Assembly (NCBI GenBank): GCA_011390955.1
Contig: JAABRM010000044.1
Coordinates: 1-61,920 of the forward strand
Direction: 5' to 3'
Length of the DNA stretch: 61,920 nt
Source: Oscillatoriales cyanobacterium
Lineage (GTDB): Bacteria; Cyanobacteriota; Cyanobacteriia; Cyanobacteriales; Laspinemataceae
This document shows positions 8,490 through 17,236 of this stretch, piece by piece. A program made the position numbers and the translations under genes. Below the pieces are notes generated by a model, which saw nothing but the letters and a program-made list of their open reading frames with translations, had not been told where the DNA came from and did not search any database. Within the stretch, counting starts at the first letter, position 1. Every line of letters begins with the position of its first letter.

Positions 8490-8972
8490 ACTATATCTTA
8501 AATGAGGAGCCCGCCGTCGGCAGAGGAGCGGAGGGGAGAGGGAATAATTGATAATTGATAATTGATAATTGATAATTGATAATTGATAATTGATAATTGA
8601 TAATTGATCTGTTTAATTGTCAATTATCAATTGTTAATTATTAATTGTTTTCCCCCGCTCCCGCACACTTGCCTTCAAAAATAAAAAAATTAATTACCCG
8701 CTGGTTATCCAGTTATGCTATAAAAGTTAAAGCTTGATAAACTTTTTCACTTTAGTTTAAAAACTTAAGTGAGTAAACTGGCCGAACCAATTTCTGAACC
8801 AAGAATAAAAGGCTAAATTTATGATATATCTTGCCCGCAACTAATTTTAATCTACAGAAAATTCAGGCGATTCGCCTAGTTTAAGTGAGATAAAACCATC
8901 GGTGTTGGCAGAATATACATAGACTTACCCTTGGACTAATTTACAATTCTTAAGGAGAAGATTCCTTTATCC
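8490..8972. other. Intergenic stretch upstream of desA, with heptamer array
   Basis: No gene seen in 483 bp. It holds nine tandem heptamers at 8544-8606, then a related inverted AT-rich stretch (CAATTATCAATTG and on), then the long leader of desA. A ribosome site AAGGAGAAG lies just before the desA ATG. Desaturase genes are often cold-responsive through mRNA stability; the AT-rich leader would fit but nothing specific is visible. Confidence 0.6.
8544..8606. repeat. Nine tandem copies of the heptamer ATAATTG
   Basis: Perfect 7-bp periodicity over 63 bp. Heptameric tandem repeats (STRR class) are known from cyanobacterial genomes; a second array with a different heptamer is at 21991-22081. Confidence 0.9.
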
Positions 8973-10028
8973 ATGACAGCATCAACGTTAAAACCTCAAA
9001 ATCTTGAATCATCCGCAAATGATTTTAATTGGCGGATGCGAGATATTATCAAAAGCTTGCCCCGCGAGGTTTTTATTAAAGATTCCCGGAAAGCCTGGAC
9101 AACCGTAGCCGTGAATGTGCTGATGGTGGGCTTAGGTTACTGGGGTTTAGCAATTTCACCCTGGTTTTTATTACCCGTCTTCTGGATTTTTACCGGCACA
9201 GGGTTGACCGGATTTTTTGTGATTGGCCATGATTGCGGTCATCGTTCATTTGCTAATCGCAAATGGGTTAACGATGTGGTGGGGCATTTAGCGATGCTGC
9301 CGTTAATTTATCCGTTCCATCCTTGGCGCGTTGGCCATAATATTCACCATAAGCACACGAATAAGCTAGGGGTGGATAATGCCTGGGAACCTTGGCTACC
9401 AGAAGTTTATGGCGAGTTAAAAAATCCCTTGTTGGCTTGGTTTTATCGTCGTCTGCGCGGACGGTTTTGGTGGTTAGGTTCGATTACCCACTGGGTAGCG
9501 GTGCATTTTACTTGGTGGAATTTTGAGGAAAGATATCAAGCGAAGGCTCGGTTATCGGTGATCGTGGTATTGGTGGGGGCGGCGATCGGTTTTCCCACTC
9601 TGATTGCCACTACCGGCGTCTGGGGTTTTGTCAAGTTTTGGCTTTTGCCCTGGCTGGTTTACCACTTTTGGATGAGTACCTTTACTCTGGTTCACCACAC
9701 TGACCCTGATATTCCTTTTCATTACCCGGAAAATTGGAATGAAGCCGAATCACAGTTGACTGGAACAGTCCATTGTGATTATCCTCGTTGGGTGGAATTT
9801 CTCTGTCACGATATTAATGTTCACGTCCCCCATCATATTTCGGCGGCAATTCCTCACTATAATCTCCGCCAAGCCCATCAAAGTCTAAAAGAAAACTGGG
9901 GTGGTTATATGAAGGAAAGCAAGTTTTCCTGGTCTTTGATGAAGAAGATTAGCGATCGCTGTCATTTGTATGACGATCGGAAATACTATCAAACCTTCCA
10001 AGAGTTTCACAGTCAAAATAAAGCTTAA
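8973..10028 (+). CDS. desA: Acyl-lipid delta-12 desaturase (DesA type)
   Basis: A 351-aa membrane di-iron desaturase, the same length as Synechocystis DesA. The three histidine boxes are intact: HDCGH (86-90), HNIHH (122-126) and HVPHH (284-288). Other DesA-like stretches are WVNDVVGHLAMLPLIYPFHP and WGFVKFWLLPWLVYHFWMST. Four hydrophobic spans place it in the membrane. Known family members introduce a double bond at delta-12 of acyl chains on membrane lipids using ferredoxin, adjusting membrane fluidity in the cold. The ATG at 8973 has an AAGGAGAAG site upstream. It is monocistronic, closed by a terminator at 10063-10096. Regiospecificity is inferred from similarity. Confidence 0.93.
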   Translation: MTASTLKPQNLESSANDFNWRMRDIIKSLPREVFIKDSRKAWTTVAVNVLMVGLGYWGLAISPWFLLPVFWIFTGTGLTGFFVIGHDCGHRSFANRKWVNDVVGHLAMLPLIYPFHPWRVGHNIHHKHTNKLGVDNAWEPWLPEVYGELKNPLLAWFYRRLRGRFWWLGSITHWVAVHFTWWNFEERYQAKARLSVIVVLVGAAIGFPTLIATTGVWGFVKFWLLPWLVYHFWMSTFTLVHHTDPDIPFHYPENWNEAESQLTGTVHCDYPRWVEFLCHDINVHVPHHISAAIPHYNLRQAHQSLKENWGGYMKESKFSWSLMKKISDRCHLYDDRKYYQTFQEFHSQNKA

Positions 10029-10062
10029 AATGCTTGATTGGTAGAGACTCACTTGTTTTGCC

Positions 10063-10096
10063 AATTCCCGGCTATTTGTTAGCTGGGATTTTTTTT
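10063..10096 (+). terminator. Rho-independent terminator of desA
   Basis: A CCCGGCTA/TAGCTGGG stem (one G-U wobble in the RNA) with a short loop is followed by ATTTTTTTT, 35 nt after the desA stop. Confidence 0.85.
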
Positions 10097-10475
10097 GATA
10101 ACTTTAATGGCAAATTTGTGGATATGAAAAAAATTGTTTTTCCTCTTATTTCACGATAACCTATAATTCCTAGGTAGGGTGCGTTAGGCGGCAAAAAATT
10201 ATCGCTATTCTCCCAATTTTTTAGATCCGCCATAATGCACCAAATCGCGATCGCCTCTAATAATCACCAGCCCATCTGCTGCCAACTATCCGCTGCCGAT
10301 CAAAAAATAAAATGTGATTTTTTTTACCACAGAGACACAAAGGACACAGAGAGAAAAACCATTATCCCATCGGTTGCCAACCACTATTTATGACTAAAAC
10401 AGTCAACCCATCCGCTGCCAACTATCCGCTGCCAACTGCCTAGGAGTTGCCAATTTTTACCCGCCCCATTAAAGA
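10097..10475. other. Intergenic stretch of dispersed repeats
   Basis: No gene. It contains a degenerate TAGGGTGCGTTAGG...ATGCACCA palindrome (from 10173), two copies of a TGCCAACTATCCGCTGCC motif, and a segment like ACCACAGAGACACAAAGGAC that recurs near 58080 and 59062. Confidence 0.6.
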
Positions 10476-12677
10476 TCAATTATCATCATCAAAATCAGTG
10501 CGATCGTTTAAATTTTGACTATCATTTTGTATGAGAGATTTAGCATCTTCATACCATTTATCAAATTCATATTGACTGATCTTAAACCATTGCTGGCAAA
10601 ATCGTTTTAGCTTGTCTTTAGCATCTGCTTTCACTTTGTCTTTATCTGCTTCGTTCGATTGGTTTGTTCTCTTTTTCAGACTTTTTTCTTCCTCTGTTAC
10701 CAAAGCGTCTAAATACAATTTTCTTGCTTGACTTAAAAGACGGGCGATCGCCTTTTGTTCTTCCGGGGTAAATTCCTCGCTTCCAGAAACTTGCATAAAC
10801 TCTAATAAGAGATACCGGAAATAGACCGCCGCAGCCGGATTAAGTTTGATAAAATCTAAAAAAGGACGCTTGTCCAGGTTTTGAGCCTCAGCCAAGCTTT
10901 GATTTGCATCAAATATGTGAATCCGTTCAGGAGATGCTTGTAACGCCAAATTCCAAGATTTAATCCAAACTATCGCCCGCTCTTTAAAGGTTTGAGAATC
11001 ATACTTTAATTGATATTTTAAACTCGCCAAAGTGAGTACAGCACCAGATAAAAAAGCCTGAGTCAACAGCCGCTTGTAAATATTTGCGGCTGCTTTCTCT
11101 TTATTCTCAAGATTTTGCTGACTATAGAATAATTTTTTGGTTCGTTTTTCCTGGAAAGATTTTTCCTTGTCCTGAATAGCATACCAAGCTTTTACAGTTT
11201 CAGTCTGATCTTGCTTATCTTGTTTCGGTATCCCCTGTAGTTCACCATTTTGATTGTTTTCTGACCATTGCCGGTAGTCTTCTTTCAGCGTCCAGTAAAT
11301 CCCTAATCCTTGGAACATCGCATTCCGAGCCAAAGCACCATGATCTTCTGTTGCGTTCCAGCCAAGTTCTAACTCTTTCAAGGCTTCAATGTGACATTTA
11401 AACGGGAAGAAATCAGAAAAAATATGCAAAATTACCGTTCCCCAGCCTTGCCAAAATTGTTGAATTAAGGTTGGGATTTCGGTCTTGGGAAAATGTTCAT
11501 TTGTCAAGTCCTTACGCACAAACTTAATTGGCCCATTGATCCCTTGATCGTTAATTTCTGGAGCCAAGCATTGCTCAAGTTCTAACTCACGGTGAAGCCG
11601 TTGCTTTTTCTCTTTTTCGTTGACTCGACCTTGTTGAATTGTTTTATTCACATCTTTAATATACTTATCCGGGCCTTGTAATGCCCATTCTATTGCTCCA
11701 TTCAGCATCAAAATGCTGGCTAAAGCCGTCTTGCGTGGCACCCCTTCCCCTTGTTCGTGGGGATAATCGTATTCAATGGCGTGCAAAGGGAACAAGGCAT
11801 CTTCGGTTCTGAGATGATTTAAAAATTCCCTGACAAAAATAGACGTTAACTCGGAATCCGAAAGCAAAATTAACCGAGATTTACTGGGCGATCGGGCATT
11901 TTTGTTTACATCCACAAAAAGCTTCCGCGCCGCTTTATGAGGATTTGGCCATGATGAATTGTCGGAGGTAGGGTGTGGAAACCAACAAATACAGACCGGA
12001 AATTCGATATTTTCCAAAAAATCTTTTGGCTGATCTTTTAATAAATCATTAATCCTTTGTTCATAAAAATAACGATAAGCACTGCCACCTTCTTTCCAAT
12101 TGTGATCGATGGTGCGACGAATCGCTAACAATGCCATTGCCCGATGTTGCCCATCAATCACTACCGGCTTAACGTACTTGGTATTAAAATCTAGGCGACC
12201 TAGGGGAATTTTATGTAGCCTTTGACTATTGGCATCCCAAATTTTTAGTACCCGAAAAGCTTCCCCATATTCAGTTTGTTGCCATACAGTTTTGTCAACA
12301 TCAGTAAAAATTGAGGGTTCTTTGACTTGCGGATAATGATCGACGGGTTCTGGTCCGTCAAATGGCAGTACGGCTGCCAAAATGGGCGTATAAAATGCCG
12401 GACCGACAAAATTGGGCTTAAGTAAATAATCGACTAAATCTGTAGCTACCCGGTAATCATCCAGATCCCGTTGTAGCAATTGATTAAAATCCAGATCCTT
12501 AATGTCTAGAACCTCGCGAACTGGGGCTAAATATTTAGTCAGAATGCCTTCGGGAGTAGTATCTGCTTTTAGCTTGGCTTTAGTCATTAAATAAGAGACT
12601 TTTCCGGCAAGGGTATGGAATTCGCCATAAGTTCCTTGAGTTTTGACTTCCCAATCTTGGGTTGATTCTCCTAGCAT
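10476..12677 (-). CDS. DGQHR-domain (DndB-like) protein
   Basis: A 733-aa protein. I place the start at ATG 12677, preceded by TAGGAG; the frame runs on to 12836, but those 53 extra codons lie in a dispersed repeat. The motif VVIDGQHRAMALLAIRRT at about residues 180-200, followed by a WFPHP segment and FVDVNKNARSPSKSRL, matches the DGQHR domain of DndB and relatives (ParB-like fold). The C-terminal half is helical, with no recognisable nuclease or helicase. DndB regulates DNA phosphorothioation genes; DGQHR proteins also occur in other DNA-modification clusters. The upstream neighbour on the same strand (12879-13349) is a phosphorothioation-associated protein, supporting a joint role in modification or defence. 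No dndA, C, D or E genes are in the window. Confidence 0.8.
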   Translation of the reverse strand: MLGESTQDWEVKTQGTYGEFHTLAGKVSYLMTKAKLKADTTPEGILTKYLAPVREVLDIKDLDFNQLLQRDLDDYRVATDLVDYLLKPNFVGPAFYTPILAAVLPFDGPEPVDHYPQVKEPSIFTDVDKTVWQQTEYGEAFRVLKIWDANSQRLHKIPLGRLDFNTKYVKPVVIDGQHRAMALLAIRRTIDHNWKEGGSAYRYFYEQRINDLLKDQPKDFLENIEFPVCICWFPHPTSDNSSWPNPHKAARKLFVDVNKNARSPSKSRLILLSDSELTSIFVREFLNHLRTEDALFPLHAIEYDYPHEQGEGVPRKTALASILMLNGAIEWALQGPDKYIKDVNKTIQQGRVNEKEKKQRLHRELELEQCLAPEINDQGINGPIKFVRKDLTNEHFPKTEIPTLIQQFWQGWGTVILHIFSDFFPFKCHIEALKELELGWNATEDHGALARNAMFQGLGIYWTLKEDYRQWSENNQNGELQGIPKQDKQDQTETVKAWYAIQDKEKSFQEKRTKKLFYSQQNLENKEKAAANIYKRLLTQAFLSGAVLTLASLKYQLKYDSQTFKERAIVWIKSWNLALQASPERIHIFDANQSLAEAQNLDKRPFLDFIKLNPAAAVYFRYLLLEFMQVSGSEEFTPEEQKAIARLLSQARKLYLDALVTEEEKSLKKRTNQSNEADKDKVKADAKDKLKRFCQQWFKISQYEFDKWYEDAKSLIQNDSQNLNDRTDFDDDN

Positions 12678-12705
12678 TTTTTCGTTGACTCCTATATATA
12701 TAGAT

Positions 12706-12873
12706 AAAGAAACCGGGTTTCTTTTCGGGAAACCAAAGTTAACGGTAGAACTTGAACCAGAAACCCGGTTTCTGGGTTTTGTTTCTGGGTTTCCCCGTGT
12801 GAGAGAAAGAAACCGGGTTTCTTTTCGGGAAACCAAAGTTAACGGTGGAACTTGAACAAGAAACCCGGTTTCT
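12706..12873. repeat. Two tandem AGAAACCGGGTTTCT repeat units between the Dnd-related genes
   Basis: Units at about 12706-12773 and 12806-12873 are near identical (both contain TTCGGGAAACCAAAGTTAAC) and are spaced 100 bp apart. They begin and end with the near-palindromic AGAAACC motif. They fill most of the gap between the two genes and create a spurious N-terminal extension of the DGQHR frame. Confidence 0.85.
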
Positions 12874-12878
12874 GGTTT

Positions 12879-13349
12879 TTACAAAAACTTGCTCAAATCA
12901 AAAGAAAACTGTTCGCCATCTTCCTGCTTAAACCGCTCAGAAATCAGCATTAACATAATTTGCTCGGTGTAGTCCACGGCGCCGCGCAATTCATCCCGCA
13001 AAATTTCTAACCCCCCATTGGCATATTCTTCAAAAATCTCGATGCGTTTTTCTGCCATTGTTTGGTCAATGGTTCCCAAAATTTTCGCTTCTTTGGTGTC
13101 CGCGATCGCCAATAATTTGATCGCCGTATCATAACCGCGAGTCACAAACACATCTAAGTTAATTGGACCCGGATCTTTTTTAGAAATTTGTCCCAAAGGC
13201 GATCGCTTCTTGCGTTTTGCCCCCAATGCCGCAGCAAACACCACCACATCCGCATAAGTGGGAAAAGGAGAGTTATTATTTTCTGAAGTAGTTAAAGATT
13301 TAATCAACTCAGCTTTATCTTTAGCAATCTTAATTTTTAAAGAACTCAT
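12879..13349 (-). CDS. DNA phosphorothioation-associated protein 4 homologue
   Basis: A 156-aa soluble protein. Recognisable segments are IKIAKDKAELIKSLTTSENN, PFPTYADVVVFAAALGAKRK, SPLGQISKKDPGPINLDVF and IFEEYANGGLEILRDELRGA, the pattern I know from Dnd system-associated protein 4. Its biochemical role is unknown; it is found near sulfur-modification or associated restriction genes. It is upstream of the DGQHR gene, 201 bp away, with repeats between. The start ATG 13349 is the only good candidate. Since the core dnd genes are absent here, it is either a leftover of a larger island or half of a separate two-gene system. Confidence 0.8.
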   Translation of the reverse strand: MSSLKIKIAKDKAELIKSLTTSENNNSPFPTYADVVVFAAALGAKRKKRSPLGQISKKDPGPINLDVFVTRGYDTAIKLLAIADTKEAKILGTIDQTMAEKRIEIFEEYANGGLEILRDELRGAVDYTEQIMLMLISERFKQEDGEQFSFDLSKFL

Positions 13350-13706
13350 AAAACGATTAGGCTATGATTAACGGCTATGATTAACAATAAAAAAGCGCTA
13401 TACATCATTATCTCATATTTTTTGGCGATCGACACAAAATCTCCGCCCCCAAAAAATTAACCCACCTATCCCGTATTTTTACGGAGAAATTATGGAATTA
13501 TACGGATAGCAATGGCGTTTTCCCATGAAAAAGGGTGGACAATGCCCACCATAAGAAAATTTTAATGATCTATGCCCATAGAATTTTAAATTAAAAAATT
13601 ACCGCCAATTGCCCACCAAAGCAAACCCCGACCATAAACAAGGATGAAAGATTATATCATACTTTAACCTTTTCTCATTAAAAATAACAAGAGGAATAGA
13701 ATCAGC
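13350..13706. other. Intergenic stretch, AT-rich, no gene seen
   Basis: 357 bp with a degenerate copy of the GGGTGGGCAATGCCCACC palindrome near 13534 and a HIP1-related site. Promoters for the Dnd-related pair must lie at its left end, but I cannot define them. Confidence 0.55.
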
Positions 13707-14285
13707 TTAATCGTTATACAAATCCGGCAAATGAAATCGAACCAATTCCACAAAATTTGGCGCATCAACTGCCAAAGCATTTAACACATCACTGAGGCTA
13801 ATTGGGGGTTGACGAAGCTGTTTTGCTTGTTCCATAATAATTTGCGTCATAATCTGCGGATTTTCATTAAATAAACAAATTAAAAATTGATCCGCTGACC
13901 AAGCTTCAATTTCATAAATTGATAAAGCTGATGCGGGAAAATCTTTGAGATTGCTCGTCACAATAATATCAGCTTCAGCAATCACTGCTGCCGCGAGGAT
14001 ATGGCGGTCTTTTGGGTCATTTTTCATCTCTGGAATCAGAAATTCAAAACCCTTAACTGTAGCATTGGGGAAAAATTGGCGCATAGCCGATAAAAGTCGC
14101 TGTACTTGCTGGCTATTCATCTTATCCGTTTTGATCAGATTCCGATTGACTTCTTCAAGAATTGTCTCACTCCAATAAACATCATATATGCCTTTTTCTG
14201 CTGCACGCAGTAAAGTATCTCGCAGCGACGATTTAAATAAAATACAAGCGTCTAAGACCACTTTAAATAAACATGATTTCATCAA
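13707..14285 (-). CDS. PIN-domain ribonuclease toxin, VapC50-like
   Basis: A 192-aa PIN-domain protein. The acidic active-site residues are visible: the first in VVLDACIL (D12), a middle glutamate in SETILEEVNRNL, and the aspartates of MKNDPKDRHILAAA and IIVTSNLKDFP. The C-terminal extension of about 50 residues fits the longer PIN toxins paired with excisionase-like antitoxins, as in the VapBC50 type. Such toxins cut RNA. It starts 19 bp downstream of its probable antitoxin (14305-14805), same strand, so the pair is a two-gene operon. Confidence 0.85.
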   Translation of the reverse strand: MMKSCLFKVVLDACILFKSSLRDTLLRAAEKGIYDVYWSETILEEVNRNLIKTDKMNSQQVQRLLSAMRQFFPNATVKGFEFLIPEMKNDPKDRHILAAAVIAEADIIVTSNLKDFPASALSIYEIEAWSADQFLICLFNENPQIMTQIIMEQAKQLRQPPISLSDVLNALAVDAPNFVELVRFHLPDLYND

Positions 14286-14304
14286 TTTATTTCCTATTAA
14301 GCGT

Positions 14305-14805
14305 TTATTCTGCTGATATTTTAGCGGTTGGTTCGCTTAACTCAGATGCCAGACAATAAAGACCTGCATCATGGCTCATCTGGGCAATGTCTCTAATATT
14401 TTTACGCCGCATTTTTGCCCAATTTTTCTGATAATCAATTAGATGCTCAAACTGAATTTTACGATTAACTCCTTCTCCGGTACTCGGAATCTCCCCATTT
14501 TGCAGTATTTGTACCAGATGTTGCCGGGAAAAATTCAGTAAATAGGCAGCTTCATTGATGGTTAATGGCTGATGAAAGGTTTCTATAACTACCCCTTTTC
14601 CCTGGTTAAATTGATGGACTGCTTGACGAAGTAACTGCAAGATACACTGAGGCATTGGGATGGTTTCCCCGGTTTCTCCATCCAGGATTTGTAATTTGCG
14701 ATCGGAGTGACCATTATTCAGCAGATTTAATATTTGTGCTAATTTGGCTAAATCAGCTTTTTCGTTTTCAGCGGCAACAATGGGTTCAATATTTACTTCA
14801 GTCAT
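14305..14805 (-). CDS. Excisionase-type HTH antitoxin partner of the PIN toxin
   Basis: A 166-aa DNA-binding protein. Residues about 100-140 carry a MerR/excisionase-like winged helix: LTINEAAYLLNFSRQHLVQI then GEIPSTGEGVNRKIQFEHLI. The N-terminal half includes QILDGETGETIPMPQCILQL. Antitoxins of this class bind their toxin and repress their own promoter. Three 11-bp repeats lie immediately upstream of the start (14820-14852), a plausible operator. The ATG at 14805 is preceded by TAGGAGAATT, a good ribosome site. Confidence 0.82.
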   Translation of the reverse strand: MTEVNIEPIVAAENEKADLAKLAQILNLLNNGHSDRKLQILDGETGETIPMPQCILQLLRQAVHQFNQGKGVVIETFHQPLTINEAAYLLNFSRQHLVQILQNGEIPSTGEGVNRKIQFEHLIDYQKNWAKMRRKNIRDIAQMSHDAGLYCLASELSEPTAKISAE

Positions 14806-14819
14806 CGGTTAATTCTCCT

Positions 14820-14852
14820 ATTTTGCTGGCATTTTGCTGGCATTTTGCTGGC
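14820..14852. repeat. Three tandem 11-bp iterons upstream of the antitoxin
   Basis: The unit ATTTTGCTGGC is repeated exactly three times, ending 15 bp upstream of the antitoxin ATG. The spacing of one helical turn next to an autoregulatory DNA-binding gene makes an operator plausible; this is inference. Confidence 0.8.
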
Positions 14853-14935
14853 AATTATGCTTCTATTATATAACGTGATTCTGCCCGATCGCCTCTGGGT
14901 TAAAACATCTCTGGTAAAACATCTCTGGTAAACCT

Positions 14936-15835
14936 CTATGGGGAAACCGTTGGAACTGGCAATAATTCCAACTGATAACGATACAAAGCCACCGGATGAC
15001 CTGCGGCATTAAAATAATCTGGGTCTTGGGGAGATAAATAAATCGCGGTAATTTGGTCAGCCGCGATTCGCGTTCGCGTTTCCGCGTCAGCGGATCGCTC
15101 TGCGAATCCGCTTTGCGGAATCGCCCCGGAATTTTGTAACTGATAACGGGTCGTAGTTTCCACTTCATTCAAATAAATATCCGTTTGACCATGAAAAATT
15201 TGTTGGGTAATTTCTGTCGCCACAAATTCATCCGGGGCAATAGTTTCACTTAACCGTCCTGTCACCACAGAAACCAATTGGCGATCGCCTCGCAGTCCCG
15301 TAATTTGCCGATTGGGATTTTCCGGATCGACTTTCACCGACAATATGCTATCATTCCCTAAATAAGCTTGGGCAATATTCAACCCATTAAAAGCGCGATC
15401 GGCAACCACCAAACTTTCCTGAATGTCCTGATTTTTTACTAATGGCATCGGGACAAGTTTAATCTGAGATGTCTTAGATAAATTTCGCCGATAAGTCGGT
15501 TCGCCAAACTTGACTAAAAACTTAATTGGTTGATGCAAATACTGACGATTACTCTCAAATCCGGGCGTGATTAATTTGGGGGCTAAAGGGGCGACTAAAT
15601 CCACCAAGGTACTGCTGACTTCCCAAGTTCCAGCCATCCATTCGGGATAGCGTAAATCTCCTTGGGCTATCTCAACCGGGGGTTTACTTTGCCAATGGGG
15701 AAATTCCGCAAGGCGATCGCCCAAAACACCGGCGATCGCTGAGTCATTACCCCACAAAACCAGCATAAATAATAAGCAAACGTTCCAGCAAACTTTACCG
15801 CAAATTTTTCCGCAAATTTTCACAATTAATTTCAT
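14936..15835 (-). CDS. Secreted or lumenal protein, DUF6816-like, unknown function
   Basis: A 299-aa protein starting at ATG 15835. Residues 1-36 form a signal peptide (basic start, VCWNVCLLFMLVLWG, then SAIAG). The mature part has WMAGTWEVSSTLVDLVAPLA, PGFESNRQYL, DRAFNGLNIAQAYLG and FHGQTDIYLNEVETTTRYQL, a lipocalin-like beta-rich pattern that I associate with a family shared by cyanobacteria and chloroplast lumen proteins (DUF6816-like, moderate certainty). The stretch FAERSADAETRTR at about residues 242-254 is encoded by a GC-rich dispersed repeat inserted in frame. It appears to be a single gene. The substrate or partner is unknown. Confidence 0.65.
   Translation of the reverse strand: MKLIVKICGKICGKVCWNVCLLFMLVLWGNDSAIAGVLGDRLAEFPHWQSKPPVEIAQGDLRYPEWMAGTWEVSSTLVDLVAPLAPKLITPGFESNRQYLHQPIKFLVKFGEPTYRRNLSKTSQIKLVPMPLVKNQDIQESLVVADRAFNGLNIAQAYLGNDSILSVKVDPENPNRQITGLRGDRQLVSVVTGRLSETIAPDEFVATEITQQIFHGQTDIYLNEVETTTRYQLQNSGAIPQSGFAERSADAETRTRIAADQITAIYLSPQDPDYFNAAGHPVALYRYQLELLPVPTVSP
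15064..15125. repeat. GC-rich palindromic repeat inserted in frame in the lumenal protein gene
   Basis: Overlapping palindromic segments such as GCGGAATC, GATCCGCT-like and CGCGTTCGCG contrast with the AT-rich gene around them. The insertion keeps the reading frame and adds an Arg/Ala/Glu-rich loop. Confidence 0.6.
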
Positions 15836-16118
15836 AATAGTGGCATAATCTAATTAAAATTGTAGGTTGGGTTTCGTGCCTCAACCCAACCCAAACCATG
15901 AAAATTCGCAGGGGCGAAGCCCCTAACGCCCATACTTTTAGCCAATAAATCATTGGCGAGAAAAATTACGAATGGGCGATCGGTTAACTTAAATTGCCCG
16001 AATATTTCCATTCTGGGATCGGAATTGACAGATCGGTCAGAATTTTTCCCAGAGGCACACAGACCTGAACATAAACCCGTAAAATAGAACAAAGTAAAAA
16101 TAAACCTGTAATTTCTCT

Positions 16119-17207
16119 ATGTCTATATTGGCAGCGATCGCGGTTCTTGCCCTACTCATTTTCGTCCATGAACTAGGACATTTCCTAGCCGCTAGACTCC
16201 AAGGCATTCATGCGAATCGTTTTTCCATCGGCTTTGGCCCAGTGTTGTGGAAATACCAAGGCCCCGAAACCGAATACGCCATCCGAGGCATTCCCCTGGG
16301 GGGCTATGTGGGATTTCCCGACGACGACCCGGACAGCGAAATTCCCCTGGATGACCCAAATTTACTCCGCAACCGGCCAATTCTTGACCGGGCGATCGTC
16401 ATTAGTGCCGGGGTAATTGCCAACTTAATCTTTGCCTATGTGCTATTAGTCGGTCAAGTCGGCATCGTTGGCATCCCAGAATTTAACTACCAACCGGGAG
16501 TTATTGTCTCTGAAATCATGTCTCAGGACTCGGCGGCTTATCGGGCTGGACTGCAAGCAAAAGACATCGTACTTGAAGTCAACAACCAGAAACTTGAGGC
16601 TTCCGAAGAAGCCATGCAACTATTCATTCAAGAAATCCAAAATCATCCCAACCGAGAACTTTCTCTAATTATTCAACGGGATGAAAAAACCTATCCCATA
16701 ACCATTACCCCCAACGATCAAAACGGCAAAGGAATTATTGGGGTTCAGTTGGCTCAAAATCGGGAAGTTTTCAGACATAAAGCCGCAAATATTATTGATG
16801 CTTTTGTCTCTGGGGCGAATGAATTTCAGCGCCTCACCATGTTTACCCTCAACGGATTTGGTAAACTAATTAGCAACTTTGGGGAAACCGCTGAACAAGT
16901 GGCAGGCCCCGTAGCAATTGTGGCGATCGGTGCCAATATTGCCAAAGATAATGCGGCCAACTTATTCCAATTTGCTTCGCTAATTAGTATTAACCTAGCC
17001 ATTCTGAATATCCTGCCCTTGCCTGCCCTTGATGGGGGACAATTAGCGTTTCTCCTCATAGAAGCCTTACGGGGCAAACCCTTACCCACCCATATTCAAG
17101 ATGGCGTCATGCAAACCGGCTTAATGCTATTATTGGGACTAGGAATTTTCCTGATTATTCGGGATACCACTCAACTGGATTTTGTCCAGCAGTTATTCCA
17201 AGAATAA
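16119..17207 (+). CDS. rseP: Site-2 intramembrane metalloprotease (RseP family)
   Basis: A 362-aa M50 protease. The zinc site is HELGH at 17-21 in the first membrane helix, with the third ligand D305 in the LPLPALDGGQ motif near 299-308. A PDZ domain lies between (about 125-200; VIVSEIMSQDSAAYRAGLQ). Hydrophobic helices are at about 3-16, 95-115, 280-300 and 330-350. Such enzymes cut membrane-anchored anti-sigma factors or signal-peptide remnants. Length and layout match RseP. The ATG at 16119 lacks a strong ribosome site. The upstream 283 bp hold only dispersed repeats, including a GGTTGGGTTTCGTGCCTCAACC palindrome. Confidence 0.93.
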   Translation: MSILAAIAVLALLIFVHELGHFLAARLQGIHANRFSIGFGPVLWKYQGPETEYAIRGIPLGGYVGFPDDDPDSEIPLDDPNLLRNRPILDRAIVISAGVIANLIFAYVLLVGQVGIVGIPEFNYQPGVIVSEIMSQDSAAYRAGLQAKDIVLEVNNQKLEASEEAMQLFIQEIQNHPNRELSLIIQRDEKTYPITITPNDQNGKGIIGVQLAQNREVFRHKAANIIDAFVSGANEFQRLTMFTLNGFGKLISNFGETAEQVAGPVAIVAIGANIAKDNAANLFQFASLISINLAILNILPLPALDGGQLAFLLIEALRGKPLPTHIQDGVMQTGLMLLLGLGIFLIIRDTTQLDFVQQLFQE

Positions 17208-17236
17208 CCAGAATAAATTGAATAAATTCTGTAGTG

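Noticed and set aside
12678-12836. N-terminal extension of the DGQHR protein
   Set aside because: The added 53 codons lie in the AGAAACC repeat; a well-placed TAGGAG precedes the ATG at 12677.
15850-16092. Minus-strand 80-codon frame upstream of rseP
   Set aside because: It reads through two dispersed palindromes (GGTTGGG...CCCAACC and AGGGGCGAAGCCCCT) and has no ribosome site or recognisable protein pattern.
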